Shown: piece by piece, positions 14,779 to 21,918 of the stretch
Layout: each line of letters begins with the position of its first letter
How positions within the stretch are numbered: the stretch's first letter is position 1
Source of the DNA: SIG438 sp034117945
GTDB lineage: Bacteria > Bacillota > Clostridia > HGM11514
Direction: 5' to 3'
DNA: 21,918 nucleotides
NCBI GenBank assembly: GCA_034117945.1
Contig: JAXEOR010000160.1
Span: 1-21,918, forward strand
Program-made: the position numbers and the translations under genes
The notes under the pieces: generated by a model
What the model saw: the letters and a program-made list of their open reading frames with translations, nothing else
Database searches by the model: none
Told to the model about the DNA's origin: nothing

Positions 14779-16479
14779 CTATTGTTTCACAACAGTATTT
14801 CGTTTAATTTTATTAGTGGTGGTTTTTTCAAATTCCTGCTCCCGCAAAATAATTTTAGAAATTCTCTTGTAAGAGGGCAGCTCGTGGCATGCTGCGGCAA
14901 TATCCTGCTTCAGCTGCTGCTGGGGATCGGTAACGCCGGAGGCAGCCAGAGCTTCGGGAGAGCAGTAGATTTCAGCATACAGGGCATCCTCCAGCCCTGC
15001 CTGGTTTTGATGACCGTACACCACAACCTCGGTAACGTAATCAATGGCGGAAATCAGGTTTTCAATTTCCTCCGGGAAAATATTTTTTCCGTTATCCAGC
15101 ACAATCAGATTCTTTTTCCGGCCGGTAATTACAAGCTGGCCTTTTTCATTTATGGTGCCGTAATCTCCCGTGCTGAACCATCCGTCAGGGGTGAGAACCT
15201 GGGCGGTTTGCTCCGGTTTTTTAAAGTAGCCCAGCATAACCACATCTCCCTTGACGCAGATTTCACCGATCCCGTCCTCATCCGGATCCTGAATTTTAAT
15301 TTGACAGCAGGGCAGAGGAATTCCCACTGTGCTGCAATCGTTAAAATCATCCCGGTTGACGCTGACCAGGGGGGAGCATTCGGTAATGCCGTAGCCGTTG
15401 GTCAGGGAAATGCCGATTGCGTCAAAAAACTCTCCCAGCTCCGGCCGGATGGGTGCTCCGCCGCACACCAGCTTTCTTAAATGACCGCCGAACACGCTGT
15501 GAATGGAGGAGAAAAAGGTGCGGCGCAGATCAATGCCGATTTTCCGCAGCCCGTTGCTGACCTTGATCATGAGGCGCAGCTTGCCTTCTGCTCCTGTTTT
15601 TTTCGCATTTGCCCAAATTTTCTTATAAAACAATTCTACGAAAGCGGGCACAAGATAGATGTAATCCGGCTGATAATACACCATGTTTTTGGCGATGTTT
15701 TTTAAGCTGTCGTTGATGCAGACGGTAGAATGGTGGTGCAGCGAAACCAAAATACCCGAGACTGCTTCGTAGGTATGATTATAGGGCAGTACGGACAGGC
15801 CTCTGTCATAGATGGTGGAAACCTGCAGGCCGTAATATACGCTACTGACCAGGTTGTGCTCTGACAGCATTACTCCCTTGGCCATTCCGGTGGTTCCGGA
15901 GGTGTAGACCAGCAGCTTCATTTTTTGGGGATCCGAGGTTTGCTCCGTATAAGATCGATCCCCCTCCAGATACCGCTTTTCTCCCTGCTCCATCAGCAGG
16001 TGGTAGGATAAAAATTTACCGTCAGAACTGTTCTCCTCCCGGTCAATGCCGATAAAATAACGGATTTGGGGAAGCTGATCTGCATGCTCCATCAGCGCCT
16101 GCTCATATTTTCCGGAATAAAAGACAGCCTTGCTTTCGCTGTCATTGATCACATTGATGATGTCGCCCACAGGCAGCTCCTTATCAATGGGAACAAACAC
16201 CCCGCTGCTTTTGAGAACGGTCAAATAACAGCAAATCCATTCGTAGCGGTTTTCGCTTAGAATGGCAATGTGATCCTCCTTCAGCCCCAGTCCTGCCAGA
16301 GCTGTTCCCAGGAAACAGGTTTGCTGTTCAAACTCACGGAAGGTAACACTGCAATCCTGCTTACCCTGCCGAAACCGAAAGGCGGTTTTGTCCCCGGCCT
16401 CCTGCACCGCTTTTTCCATCAGTTCTTTAATGGACGAAATCGGCTCAGGGGAAAAGAGAGAATAGCTTTTGTTTTTCAT
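14779..16479 (-). CDS. AMP-forming acyl-CoA synthetase-like enzyme (ANL superfamily)
   Basis: This 566-residue cytoplasmic adenylating enzyme activates a carboxylic acid, probably a fatty acid, as acyl-AMP and then acyl-CoA or a related thioester. The core motifs are present: the P-loop YTSGTTGMAKG (192-202), NGYGITECSP (361-370), GWFSTGD (433-439), the hinge region TGRKKNLIV (452-460), and a C-terminal lysine in TTTNKIKRN (~557) fitting the catalytic A10 lysine. No membrane segment or carrier domain is fused. The ATG at 16479 is chosen because AAGGAG lies 8 bases before it. An in-frame ATG at 16512 lies next to the -10 box, upstream of any likely transcript start, so it cannot be used from this promoter. 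The gene is monocistronic, with no carrier or pathway neighbour, so the substrate is unknown. Confidence 0.85.
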   Translation of the reverse strand: MKNKSYSLFSPEPISSIKELMEKAVQEAGDKTAFRFRQGKQDCSVTFREFEQQTCFLGTALAGLGLKEDHIAILSENRYEWICCYLTVLKSSGVFVPIDKELPVGDIINVINDSESKAVFYSGKYEQALMEHADQLPQIRYFIGIDREENSSDGKFLSYHLLMEQGEKRYLEGDRSYTEQTSDPQKMKLLVYTSGTTGMAKGVMLSEHNLVSSVYYGLQVSTIYDRGLSVLPYNHTYEAVSGILVSLHHHSTVCINDSLKNIAKNMVYYQPDYIYLVPAFVELFYKKIWANAKKTGAEGKLRLMIKVSNGLRKIGIDLRRTFFSSIHSVFGGHLRKLVCGGAPIRPELGEFFDAIGISLTNGYGITECSPLVSVNRDDFNDCSTVGIPLPCCQIKIQDPDEDGIGEICVKGDVVMLGYFKKPEQTAQVLTPDGWFSTGDYGTINEKGQLVITGRKKNLIVLDNGKNIFPEEIENLISAIDYVTEVVVYGHQNQAGLEDALYAEIYCSPEALAASGVTDPQQQLKQDIAAACHELPSYKRISKIILREQEFEKTTTNKIKRNTVVKQ

Positions 16480-16510
16480 ATTCAAAACTCCTTCTTGTTC
16501 ATATGCTTTC

Positions 16511-16540
16511 ATTATACTACTCTTTTCGTCTCTTTGTCAA
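16511..16540 (-). promoter_or_regulatory. Promoter of the acyl-CoA synthetase-like gene
   Basis: On the minus strand TTGACA (16540-16535), an 18-base spacer and TATAAT (16516-16511) precede the start codon at 16479 by about 31 bases. The -10 box overlaps the alternative upstream ATG and so decides the start. Confidence 0.8.
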
Positions 16541-16575
16541 CCAAAACTCCCTTCTGTTTCCTAAAATGATATCAA

Positions 16576-16612
16576 AAGGATAAACCCATCTGAAAAAGAA
16601 GAGTTTATCCTT
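16576..16612 (-). terminator. Perfect 10-bp hairpin after lacZ, probable weak terminator
   Basis: AAGGATAAAC (16576-16585) and GTTTATCCTT (16603-16612) are perfect inverted repeats with a 17-base loop, 40 bases past the beta-galactosidase stop. On the minus strand the stem ends in TTTTGAT, a poor T-tract, so it may stop lacZ transcripts only partly or act as an mRNA 3'-end stabiliser. Confidence 0.5.
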
Positions 16613-16651
16613 GTTAGAAATGAAGCTGCTTTTGTGAGCCAAGGGTGTTTT

Positions 16652-19600
16652 TTACCCGATCACCGGGGTAAAGGAAAAACGAACATGATAGTCCTTTTCC
16701 TTCAATTGGTAGGTCTGATCCAAAGCAGGGCCGCAGCTGGCGGAGCCTACGCCTGCCACAGCGGCGTCAATTTTCAAATAGGTGCAGTCCTCCATCACCA
16801 GCTCGTTGGTATGCCGTGCTCTTTCCAATTGCTGCGTGGAAAAATGGGAGGCGGTAAAGCAAAGATTCTCTCCCTCAAACACCAGTCCCGTACCTGATTC
16901 ATCAGAAACAAGCAGCCACTGAACGCCGGTGTGCAGTCCGTGATTCTGGGGCTTGCAGTACGGCTCATATTCCTGGGATACCGTTGAGGAGTAAAGCCCC
17001 ATTTTGGCGTGGGCCTTCATGTCGGGATAATTTTCCTTCGGCCCCATACCGAAATAGCGCAGCTGCTCCTGACCTGCAGGCAGGGTGAAATCAAAGCCGA
17101 TTCGGGGCAGGAAAGGAACCTTGTCGGCAATTTGGGCATGTACAGCAACGGTAATTTTACCGGAGGCTTCTATCACATATTCCGTTTTGGTTCTGGCCAG
17201 CGGTCTGCGCCCCACAGCACCTAAGATTCCCTGTGAGCAAATTTTCACTGTTTGCGGGGTTTGCTCTTCCAATGCAATTTGGTAGACCTGATTGGTCAGG
17301 GTGTTAAAGTTTTCCGTATCGTGAATATGCAGTCCGTCGTCACACAGCAAAATTTTCCGTTCGTTATCAATGGAAGGCCGCCACACCGAAAGCTGCGGAA
17401 TATGACAAAGCAATTCCACACCGTTCTTTTTCAGAGAGACAAAGCCCCCTTTTCTCATGGTGAATAAATAGCAGAAATCGCTCCCTTCTATGACCAGATT
17501 CTCCTGATCCAGGGCTGTAACGGATAGGTCGCTCTTTTCCTGAGGAGCAACGGGCTTTCTGACGGGAACCTCCAGCTTAAACTGCTTTGCCGCCGCCTCG
17601 TAGCCGGCTTTGCACCAGGGGGTATCCTTTCTTTCTGTCACGGACAAATTGAGGTAACAGCCCCACCGGCAGTCCTGGGGTAGCGAAAAGGGCAGGGTGA
17701 TGACGGCTGTGGAATGGGGCTTGACGGCAGGCAGGGGGCGCCGCCCCTGATCAATTGCTTTTCCATCACAGCAAACCTCCCAAATCAGATCATATCGGTC
17801 GGCAGTGATAAAATCATGCATATTTTTGATTCTGATTTTGTGAGAGGACAGCTGTTCAAACAAAATAAACTGGTAAACATATTTCAGATTCAGCAAACCG
17901 GTATGAGGGGTGCGGTCGGGATAGCACAGGCCGTCCACGCAAAAATTGCTGTCATGAGGATATTCTCCGCTGTCTCCGCCGTAAGCATAATACTCCGTTC
18001 CGTCCTCGTCTGTTTTCAAAACCGCATGGTCGCACCACTCCCACACGCAGCCGCCGATCAGAGCGGGGTAACGGTAGAACAGATCCCAATACTCCTGCAA
18101 GCCCCCCGGGCCTACGCCCATTGCGTGGGCATATTCGCACAGGAAAAAGGGCCGGGGATCCTTGCGGCTGCGGGCAACTCGTTCTACCTCCTCATAGGGA
18201 GGGTACATTCTGCTGTAAACATCCGTCTTTTGAACGCCCTTGTCCGGCAGCAGGCCGGAGGATTCAAAATGAAGCAGCCGGGAGGGATCGCGCTGTCTGA
18301 CATAGTCCCCCATAGCGTCATGGTTTGCGCCGTATCCGCTTTCGTTGCCCAGCGACCACATGATCACGCAGGGATGATTTTTGTCCCGTTCCACCATGCG
18401 CACCGCCCGCTCCAAAAAGGCTTCCCGGAATTCCGGCATGTCGGTAGGCCAGGTGGGATCGTAGCACTGATATTTGTATCCCTTTTCCCGCACGCAAAAG
18501 CCGTGCAGCTCCAGATCTGCCTCGTCCACCACATAAAAGCCAAGCTGGTCGCACATACGGTAAAATTCCGGATGGTTGGGATAGTGGGAAGTGCGGATGG
18601 TATTGATGTTGTGCTGCTTCATCAGCAGCAGATCCCGGCGCATATGCTCCATGGGGGTGTAATAGCCCAGTCGGGGGTGACTGTCATGACGGTTCACACC
18701 CTTTAGCTTCACAGCCTGTCCGTTGATCAGCAGAGCTCGGTTAGAGGCAATTTCGATCCGGCGAAACCCAATGGAAACAGGAATGGCCTCCTCCGGAGTT
18801 TCGATGATAATCGTATACAAATGCGGTGTTTCGGCGTTCCAGGGCAAAACCCGGTCAAAGGAAAAGTGAGCTTGTGTACCTACCTCAGCCTGCTGAGCCA
18901 GCAGGCATCCCTGAGGGTCATAGACAGATACATTGGCCTTGCAGTTTCCTTGTAATTCCACAGTAAGACAGGCGGAGCCGTCTTCCTTCAGCACCGGCTT
19001 TGCAAAGATATCGTCAATTCTTTTTTTGGCTCTTGCAAGAAGATACACATCCCGAAAAATGCCAGAATACCGGAAAAAGTCCTGATCCTCCAGATAGCTG
19101 CCGTCACACCATTTTAATACCTTGACTGCAATCCGGTTAAAGCCAGGGTGAAGGAGAGGGGTAATATCAAATTCACTTTGCAGGTGAGAGCCCTGGGAAT
19201 AGCCTGCTTCTGTACCGTTTACATACAGAAAAAAGCAGGAGGAAACTCCCTCAAAGATCAGATGAACGTCCCGGGTCAGCTCATGCTCGGAAAGAAAAAC
19301 GTCTGTTGCGTAAACCCCCGCCGGATTTTCCGCCGGAATGTGGGGAGGATCCACCGGGAAGGGATAGGTAATGTTGGAGTACATGATTTGATCATACCCG
19401 TAGCATTGCCAGCAGTCCGGCACCGGAATGGTGTTCCAGCCTGCAATTTCCGTGTCTTCCCGAACCAGCTCCTCCGGAACGTCCAGAACGGAATCAAAAT
19501 ATAAAAAGGACCAGTCACCGTTCAGCAAACGGTAGTAATCAGACTGCTCCTTCTGTAAGGTCATTGCCTGCTCAGGGGTGCGGTAAGGAAAATAATAGGC

Positions 19601-19660
19601 TCGCTGGGGGAGACGATATTTTTGCAGTACCTCCGGATTTTCCCATACATTTATTGACAT
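16652..19660 (-). CDS. lacZ: GH2 beta-galactosidase, LacZ type
   Basis: This 1002-residue enzyme hydrolyses beta-galactosides such as lactose. It is close to E. coli LacZ in length and domain order: N-terminal jelly roll (~40-210), Ig-like domain, TIM barrel (~305-600), then further sandwiches ending in the Bgal_small_N-like domain (~730-1000). Signature motifs include GVNRHDSHP (321-329), the acid/base Glu440 in WSLGNESGYG, and the nucleophile Glu509 in FFLCEYAHAMG. No signal peptide is present, so it acts in the cytoplasm. The ATG at 19660 is preferred over a GTG at 19669, because AAGGAG overlaps that GTG region and sits 8 bases before the ATG. It has its own promoter in the divergent gap to rsmD. 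No permease or lac regulator is in the window; the substrate could be another beta-galactoside. Confidence 0.93.
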   Translation of the reverse strand: MSINVWENPEVLQKYRLPQRAYYFPYRTPEQAMTLQKEQSDYYRLLNGDWSFLYFDSVLDVPEELVREDTEIAGWNTIPVPDCWQCYGYDQIMYSNITYPFPVDPPHIPAENPAGVYATDVFLSEHELTRDVHLIFEGVSSCFFLYVNGTEAGYSQGSHLQSEFDITPLLHPGFNRIAVKVLKWCDGSYLEDQDFFRYSGIFRDVYLLARAKKRIDDIFAKPVLKEDGSACLTVELQGNCKANVSVYDPQGCLLAQQAEVGTQAHFSFDRVLPWNAETPHLYTIIIETPEEAIPVSIGFRRIEIASNRALLINGQAVKLKGVNRHDSHPRLGYYTPMEHMRRDLLLMKQHNINTIRTSHYPNHPEFYRMCDQLGFYVVDEADLELHGFCVREKGYKYQCYDPTWPTDMPEFREAFLERAVRMVERDKNHPCVIMWSLGNESGYGANHDAMGDYVRQRDPSRLLHFESSGLLPDKGVQKTDVYSRMYPPYEEVERVARSRKDPRPFFLCEYAHAMGVGPGGLQEYWDLFYRYPALIGGCVWEWCDHAVLKTDEDGTEYYAYGGDSGEYPHDSNFCVDGLCYPDRTPHTGLLNLKYVYQFILFEQLSSHKIRIKNMHDFITADRYDLIWEVCCDGKAIDQGRRPLPAVKPHSTAVITLPFSLPQDCRWGCYLNLSVTERKDTPWCKAGYEAAAKQFKLEVPVRKPVAPQEKSDLSVTALDQENLVIEGSDFCYLFTMRKGGFVSLKKNGVELLCHIPQLSVWRPSIDNERKILLCDDGLHIHDTENFNTLTNQVYQIALEEQTPQTVKICSQGILGAVGRRPLARTKTEYVIEASGKITVAVHAQIADKVPFLPRIGFDFTLPAGQEQLRYFGMGPKENYPDMKAHAKMGLYSSTVSQEYEPYCKPQNHGLHTGVQWLLVSDESGTGLVFEGENLCFTASHFSTQQLERARHTNELVMEDCTYLKIDAAVAGVGSASCGPALDQTYQLKEKDYHVRFSFTPVIG

Positions 19661-19691
19661 ATTTTTCACTCCTTTTCTTTTTTACGCGATC

Positions 19692-19720
19692 ATTATACAA
19701 TGAAACGAAAAAAAAATCAA
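19692..19720 (-). promoter_or_regulatory. Promoter of the beta-galactosidase gene
   Basis: On the minus strand TTGATT (19720-19715), a 17-base spacer and TATAAT (19697-19692) lie about 32 bases before the lacZ start. Confidence 0.7.
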
Positions 19721-19726
19721 TAGAAT

Positions 19727-19745
19727 TTTTTGAAAATTTCAAAAA
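19727..19745. promoter_or_regulatory. Inverted repeat between the divergent lacZ and rsmD promoters
   Basis: The 19-base sequence TTTTTGAAAATTTCAAAAA is a perfect palindrome around a single central base. It lies just upstream of both -35 boxes (lacZ ends at 19720, rsmD begins at 19751), a good position for a regulator. It is very A/T rich, so chance or an UP-like A/T tract is an alternative. Confidence 0.35.
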
Positions 19746-19750
19746 TGCTA

Positions 19751-19778
19751 TTGACAAAATCTCGATATATTGTAAAAT
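19751..19778 (+). promoter_or_regulatory. Promoter of the rsmD-coaD operon
   Basis: TTGACA (19751-19756), a 16-base spacer and TAAAAT (19773-19778) lie 34 bases before the rsmD GTG start. Confidence 0.7.
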
Positions 19779-19812
19779 AGTAATATAGACTAAAAAATGC
19801 GGAGGATTTTGT

Positions 19813-20358
19813 GTGAGAGTCATATCCGGCTGCGCTCGTGGTACCAAGTTGAAAACGATTTCCGGTATGGATCTGGTTCGCCCTACGGCTGACAAGGTGA
19901 AGGGTGCCATGTTTAACATGATTCAGTTTTCCGTTGCCCAGGCAGACGTGCTAGATTTGTTCTGCGGTTCCGGCGCTTTGGGGATTGAAGCCCTGTCAAG
20001 AGGGGCGGCTCATGCAACTTTTGTGGACGGTTCTCTCCGTTCTCTCCGTGTGACTGAGGACAATTTGAAGCAGACGCATCTGAGCCACATGGCAACCTTG
20101 ATCCGGGCAAACTGGGAGGCATTTTTTCGGGATTGCAGAAAGCGGTATTCTATTGTGTTTGCCGATCCGCCCTATGCAATGCAGGTGCTTCCTGAGCTGC
20201 TCAGCTTTTGTAGCCCGGTGATCGCTCCGGGGGGCTTTTTGGTGTATGAATGCGCCAGAGAAACTCCTGCTGCCGAACATGAAGCATTTGTGCTGTACCG
20301 CCATTCTTTTTACGGAAGCACGGGCGTAATGATTTATCAGAGGAGAGAGACCCTATGA
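19813..20358 (+). CDS. rsmD: 16S rRNA (guanine(966)-N2)-methyltransferase, GTG start
   Basis: The enzyme methylates guanine 966 of 16S rRNA (E. coli numbering) using S-adenosylmethionine. The 181 residues match the family. The N-terminal MRVISGCARGTKL and RPTADKVKGAMFNM (23-36) are hallmarks, DLFCGSGALG (48-57) is the SAM-binding loop, and ADPPYA with DPPY at 118-121 is the N-methyltransferase catalytic motif. The start is GTG at 19813, with GGAGGA at 19801-19806, six bases ahead. Its stop overlaps the coaD start by four bases (ATGA), showing translational coupling; rsmD-coaD is a widely conserved pair. Confidence 0.95.
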   Translation: MRVISGCARGTKLKTISGMDLVRPTADKVKGAMFNMIQFSVAQADVLDLFCGSGALGIEALSRGAAHATFVDGSLRSLRVTEDNLKQTHLSHMATLIRANWEAFFRDCRKRYSIVFADPPYAMQVLPELLSFCSPVIAPGGFLVYECARETPAAEHEAFVLYRHSFYGSTGVMIYQRRETL

Positions 20359-20852
20359 AAACCGCAGTATATCCCGGGAGCTTTGACCCGGTAACCAACG
20401 GGCATTTGGACATCATTGAGCGCTCCGCTAAAATTTTCGACCGGGTGGTAGTGGCGGTGCTGCATAACAGCGCAAAGCATCCTGCCTTTACGGTAGAAGA
20501 AAAGCTGGACATGCTCCGTATGGTGACAGATCATCTCCCCAATGTGGAAATTGACACCTTTGACGGACTGCTGGTGGAATATGCGGCATTAAAGCAGGCG
20601 CAGACCATTATCAAAGGCCTTCGGGCTGTCTCAGACTTTGAATACGAGCTTCAGATGGCCATGGCAAACCGCAAGCAAAATCCTGAGATTGAAACATTAT
20701 TTATGATGACCAGCACGGATTACTCATTTTTAAGCTCCAGCATTGTACGGGAGCTGGCTTACCATCACGGTAAGCTGGAGGGTATGGTTCCGGATCGGAT
20801 TATACCTTTTATTGATCAAAAGCTATCTAAACAGAAACCGAAAGGGGAATAA
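20355..20852 (+). CDS. coaD: Phosphopantetheine adenylyltransferase
   Basis: It transfers AMP from ATP to 4'-phosphopantetheine, giving dephospho-CoA, the penultimate step of coenzyme A synthesis. The 165 residues are standard length. The nucleotidyltransferase signature is PGSFDPVTNGH (7-17) with the TNGH (HIGH-like) motif at 14-17. KGLRAVSDFEYE (87-98) and the second ATP motif SSSIVRE (127-133) are also present. The ATG overlaps the rsmD stop, so the two genes are coupled. The coiled-coil gene follows five bases later in the same operon. Confidence 0.97.
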   Translation: MKTAVYPGSFDPVTNGHLDIIERSAKIFDRVVVAVLHNSAKHPAFTVEEKLDMLRMVTDHLPNVEIDTFDGLLVEYAALKQAQTIIKGLRAVSDFEYELQMAMANRKQNPEIETLFMMTSTDYSFLSSSIVRELAYHHGKLEGMVPDRIIPFIDQKLSKQKPKGE

Positions 20853-20857
20853 AAAGC

Positions 20858-21370
20858 ATGGATTTGTTGGAATTGATTGATGTTTTGGAGGAAACGGTTG
20901 AGAAGGGGGCTTCCATTCCGCTGTCCGGAAAAAGCTTGATGGACAAGGAAGAATTGCTGGACTTAGTTGAAGAAATCCGTTTAAAGCTGCCGGAAGATCT
21001 GAAGCAGGCCAGATGGGTCAAGGAAGAGCGGCAGCATATTCTGCATGAGGCTCAGGAGGAGGCTGACGGGATTATTGCAGACGCAAAGGCCAAGGCCGAG
21101 GAACTTGTGATGGAAGAAGAAATTGTGGTGCAGGCTCAGCAAAAAGCGGAGGAAATTGTGGAGCAGGCGCAGGATAACGCCCGGGAGATCCGCGAGAGCA
21201 TGATGCAATATACTGATAGTCTGCTGGCCAAGGTAGAAGAAATTATTATTGACAGTCAGGATGTGCTGAACCGTTCCTTAAACGGTGCAAAGGAATCCTT
21301 GAATACCATCAATGACGCATTGGATTTGATTGACGATAACAGAAAGGAAATTCAGGAGTCTCACAATTAA
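20858..21370 (+). CDS. Small coiled-coil protein, ATP-synthase-b-like, of the coaD operon
   Basis: This 170-residue, acidic, soluble protein has no signal peptide or membrane segment. Residues about 28-45 form a short helix, and about 50-135 form a long Glu/Ala/Gln-rich coiled coil with repeats of the AEE-IVEQAQ type, followed by another helix. It resembles clostridial proteins often labelled 'ATPase' or 'ATP synthase subunit B-like', and looks also a little like DivIVA-type helices. I recognise no catalytic motif, so the function is unknown. AAAGGGGAA lies about 8 bases before the ATG, and the gene starts five bases after the coaD stop, so it is cotranscribed with rsmD and coaD. Genes of this kind recur after coaD in Clostridia, from memory of the group and not checked here. 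Confidence 0.8.
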   Translation: MDLLELIDVLEETVEKGASIPLSGKSLMDKEELLDLVEEIRLKLPEDLKQARWVKEERQHILHEAQEEADGIIADAKAKAEELVMEEEIVVQAQQKAEEIVEQAQDNAREIRESMMQYTDSLLAKVEEIIIDSQDVLNRSLNGAKESLNTINDALDLIDDNRKEIQESHN

Positions 21371-21381
21371 GAGGAGCCAAG

Positions 21382-21413
21382 AAAAGCCGGGTTCCCATTG
21401 GAGATCCGGTTTT
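21382..21413 (+). terminator. Weak hairpin after the coiled-coil gene
   Basis: AAAA-G-CCGG (21382-21390) can pair with CCGGTTTT (21406-21413), with one bulged G and a 15-base loop. It lies 12 bases after the stop. The T-run is only four long, so it may be a weak first terminator ahead of the stronger one at 21494. Confidence 0.35.
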
Positions 21414-21493
21414 GGGTGTTTGTCTTTGCCTTTTCGGATTTGCTGTCTTTCCATAGTGTGATAAAACAGAAAGCGGCAAATATCCTGCAACAA

Positions 21494-21534
21494 GAAGCTG
21501 CTGTCTCGTGCATAGAGACGGCAGTTTCTTTTTT
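21494..21534 (+). terminator. Intrinsic terminator of the rsmD-coaD operon
   Basis: GAAGCTGCTGTCTC (21494-21507) pairs with GAGACGGCAGTTTC (21515-21528) with two G-U pairs and a 7-base loop, and is followed by six T. Together with the weak hairpin at 21382 it ends the operon. The rest of the 325-base gap to the next gene holds only that gene's promoter. Confidence 0.85.
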
Positions 21535-21602
21535 GTTACATTCTTTCGAAATAAAACTGTATTGAAACAGAAAAAAAGTTTTAATAATTTTGTAAAAAAA
21601 GA

Positions 21603-21631
21603 TTGACAACAGATCGAAAAGAAGATACAAT
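21603..21631 (+). promoter_or_regulatory. Promoter of the last, partial gene
   Basis: TTGACA (21603-21608), a 17-base spacer and TACAAT (21626-21631) form a near-consensus promoter. The leader is about 58 bases long, with GAAAGGAAGGG before the ATG at 21696. Confidence 0.8.
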
Positions 21632-21695
21632 ATATAATAAAGATTGAGAGGGATACTACAACAGGTTGTGGCTTGGAGCGAGAAAGGAAGGGACT

Positions 21696-21918
21696 ATGAA
21701 AAAAATAACAGCAATGGTTTTGGGACTGGTTCTGTTGTTGGGAATGATGCAGGTAAGCTGCTTTGCGGATTCCGGGGAAAAGCTGCCGGTTTCCTTGCTG
21801 AATGAGGGCAAATTTTCTGTCTCGCTATCAATTGAGGGAATGACCGGCCAGTCGGAGCTGATGAAGGCCGACTGTGTTTCGGGAAAGGTGACCGTATCCA
21901 ATCAGTCGGGAGGAGCCG
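21696..21918 (+). CDS. Exported protein of unknown function (3' partial)
   Basis: The frame from the ATG at 21696 stays open to the end of the window, giving 74 residues. It begins with a signal peptide: MKKITAMVLG, then a hydrophobic stretch, ending around VSCFA. A cut after FA (residue 24) is likely. A lipoprotein cut before Cys22 is less likely, because Gln at -3 does not fit a good lipobox. The mature part starts DSGEKLPVSL and looks beta-rich; no family can be named from this fragment. The ribosome-binding site and consensus promoter are strong, and a terminator separates it from the upstream operon. Confidence 0.7.
   Translation, partial: MKKITAMVLGLVLLLGMMQVSCFADSGEKLPVSLLNEGKFSVSLSIEGMTGQSELMKADCVSGKVTVSNQSGGA

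Noticed and set aside
16480..16512. Upstream ATG extending the acyl-CoA synthetase by 11 residues
   Set aside because: The ATG lies next to the -10 promoter box, so a transcript from that promoter would not contain it, while the downstream ATG has a good AAGGAG.
17714..18706. 330-residue open frame on the + strand
   Set aside because: It lies wholly opposite the clear GH2 beta-galactosidase, has low-complexity composition, no ribosome-binding site and no recognisable domain; it is a shadow of the lacZ codon pattern.

Overview
The window looks like chromosomal DNA from a low-to-mid G+C Gram-positive anaerobe of the class Clostridia, probably a gut or rumen member of the Oscillospiraceae/Lachnospiraceae type. 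The signs are a giant S-layer-homology (SLH) surface protein, a 'stalk' (copper-amine-oxidase-N-like) exported protein, strong AGGAGG ribosome-binding sites, TTGACA/TATAAT promoters, and the gene order rsmD-coaD-coiled-coil protein. The genus cannot be fixed from the sequence alone. I see no tRNA, rRNA, CRISPR array, insertion sequence, integrase or phage gene.

Left third (1-9996): sugar-active genes on the + strand. The window opens inside a very large exported protein of at least 2610 residues. It has at least three tandem copies of a ~1.27-kb module (carbohydrate-binding-like sandwich plus two Ig-like domains), a right-handed beta-helix domain that is probably catalytic, several C-terminal sandwich and helical domains, a Pro/Thr linker and three SLH domains. 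An intrinsic terminator follows, then a GH36/raffinose-synthase-like alpha-galactosidase without a signal peptide, which ends at a bidirectional terminator.

Middle (10015-16479): minus-strand genes. These are a stalk-domain exported protein and an amidohydrolase (transcribed amidohydrolase first), ribosomal protein L28, the serine-biosynthesis pair serC-serA, and an AMP-forming acyl-CoA synthetase-like enzyme. Near-consensus promoters precede the amidohydrolase, rpmB, serC and the synthetase. The serC leader and the amidohydrolase-stalk gap each contain a perfect inverted repeat that does not look like a terminator.

Right part (16652-21918): a GH2 beta-galactosidase on the minus strand is divergent from a + strand housekeeping operon, rsmD-coaD-coiled-coil protein. 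A terminator, a consensus promoter and the 5' end of another exported protein follow.

How the genes could work together: the surface SLH/beta-helix protein may bind and cut a complex glycan at the cell wall, with the cytoplasmic GH36 and GH2 enzymes finishing imported galactosides. This is inference from proximity, since no transporter or regulator lies in the window. The other genes are core metabolism (serine, coenzyme A, ribosome). The least-described items are the beta-helix SLH protein, the C-terminal half of the stalk protein, and four promoter- or leader-associated inverted repeats.
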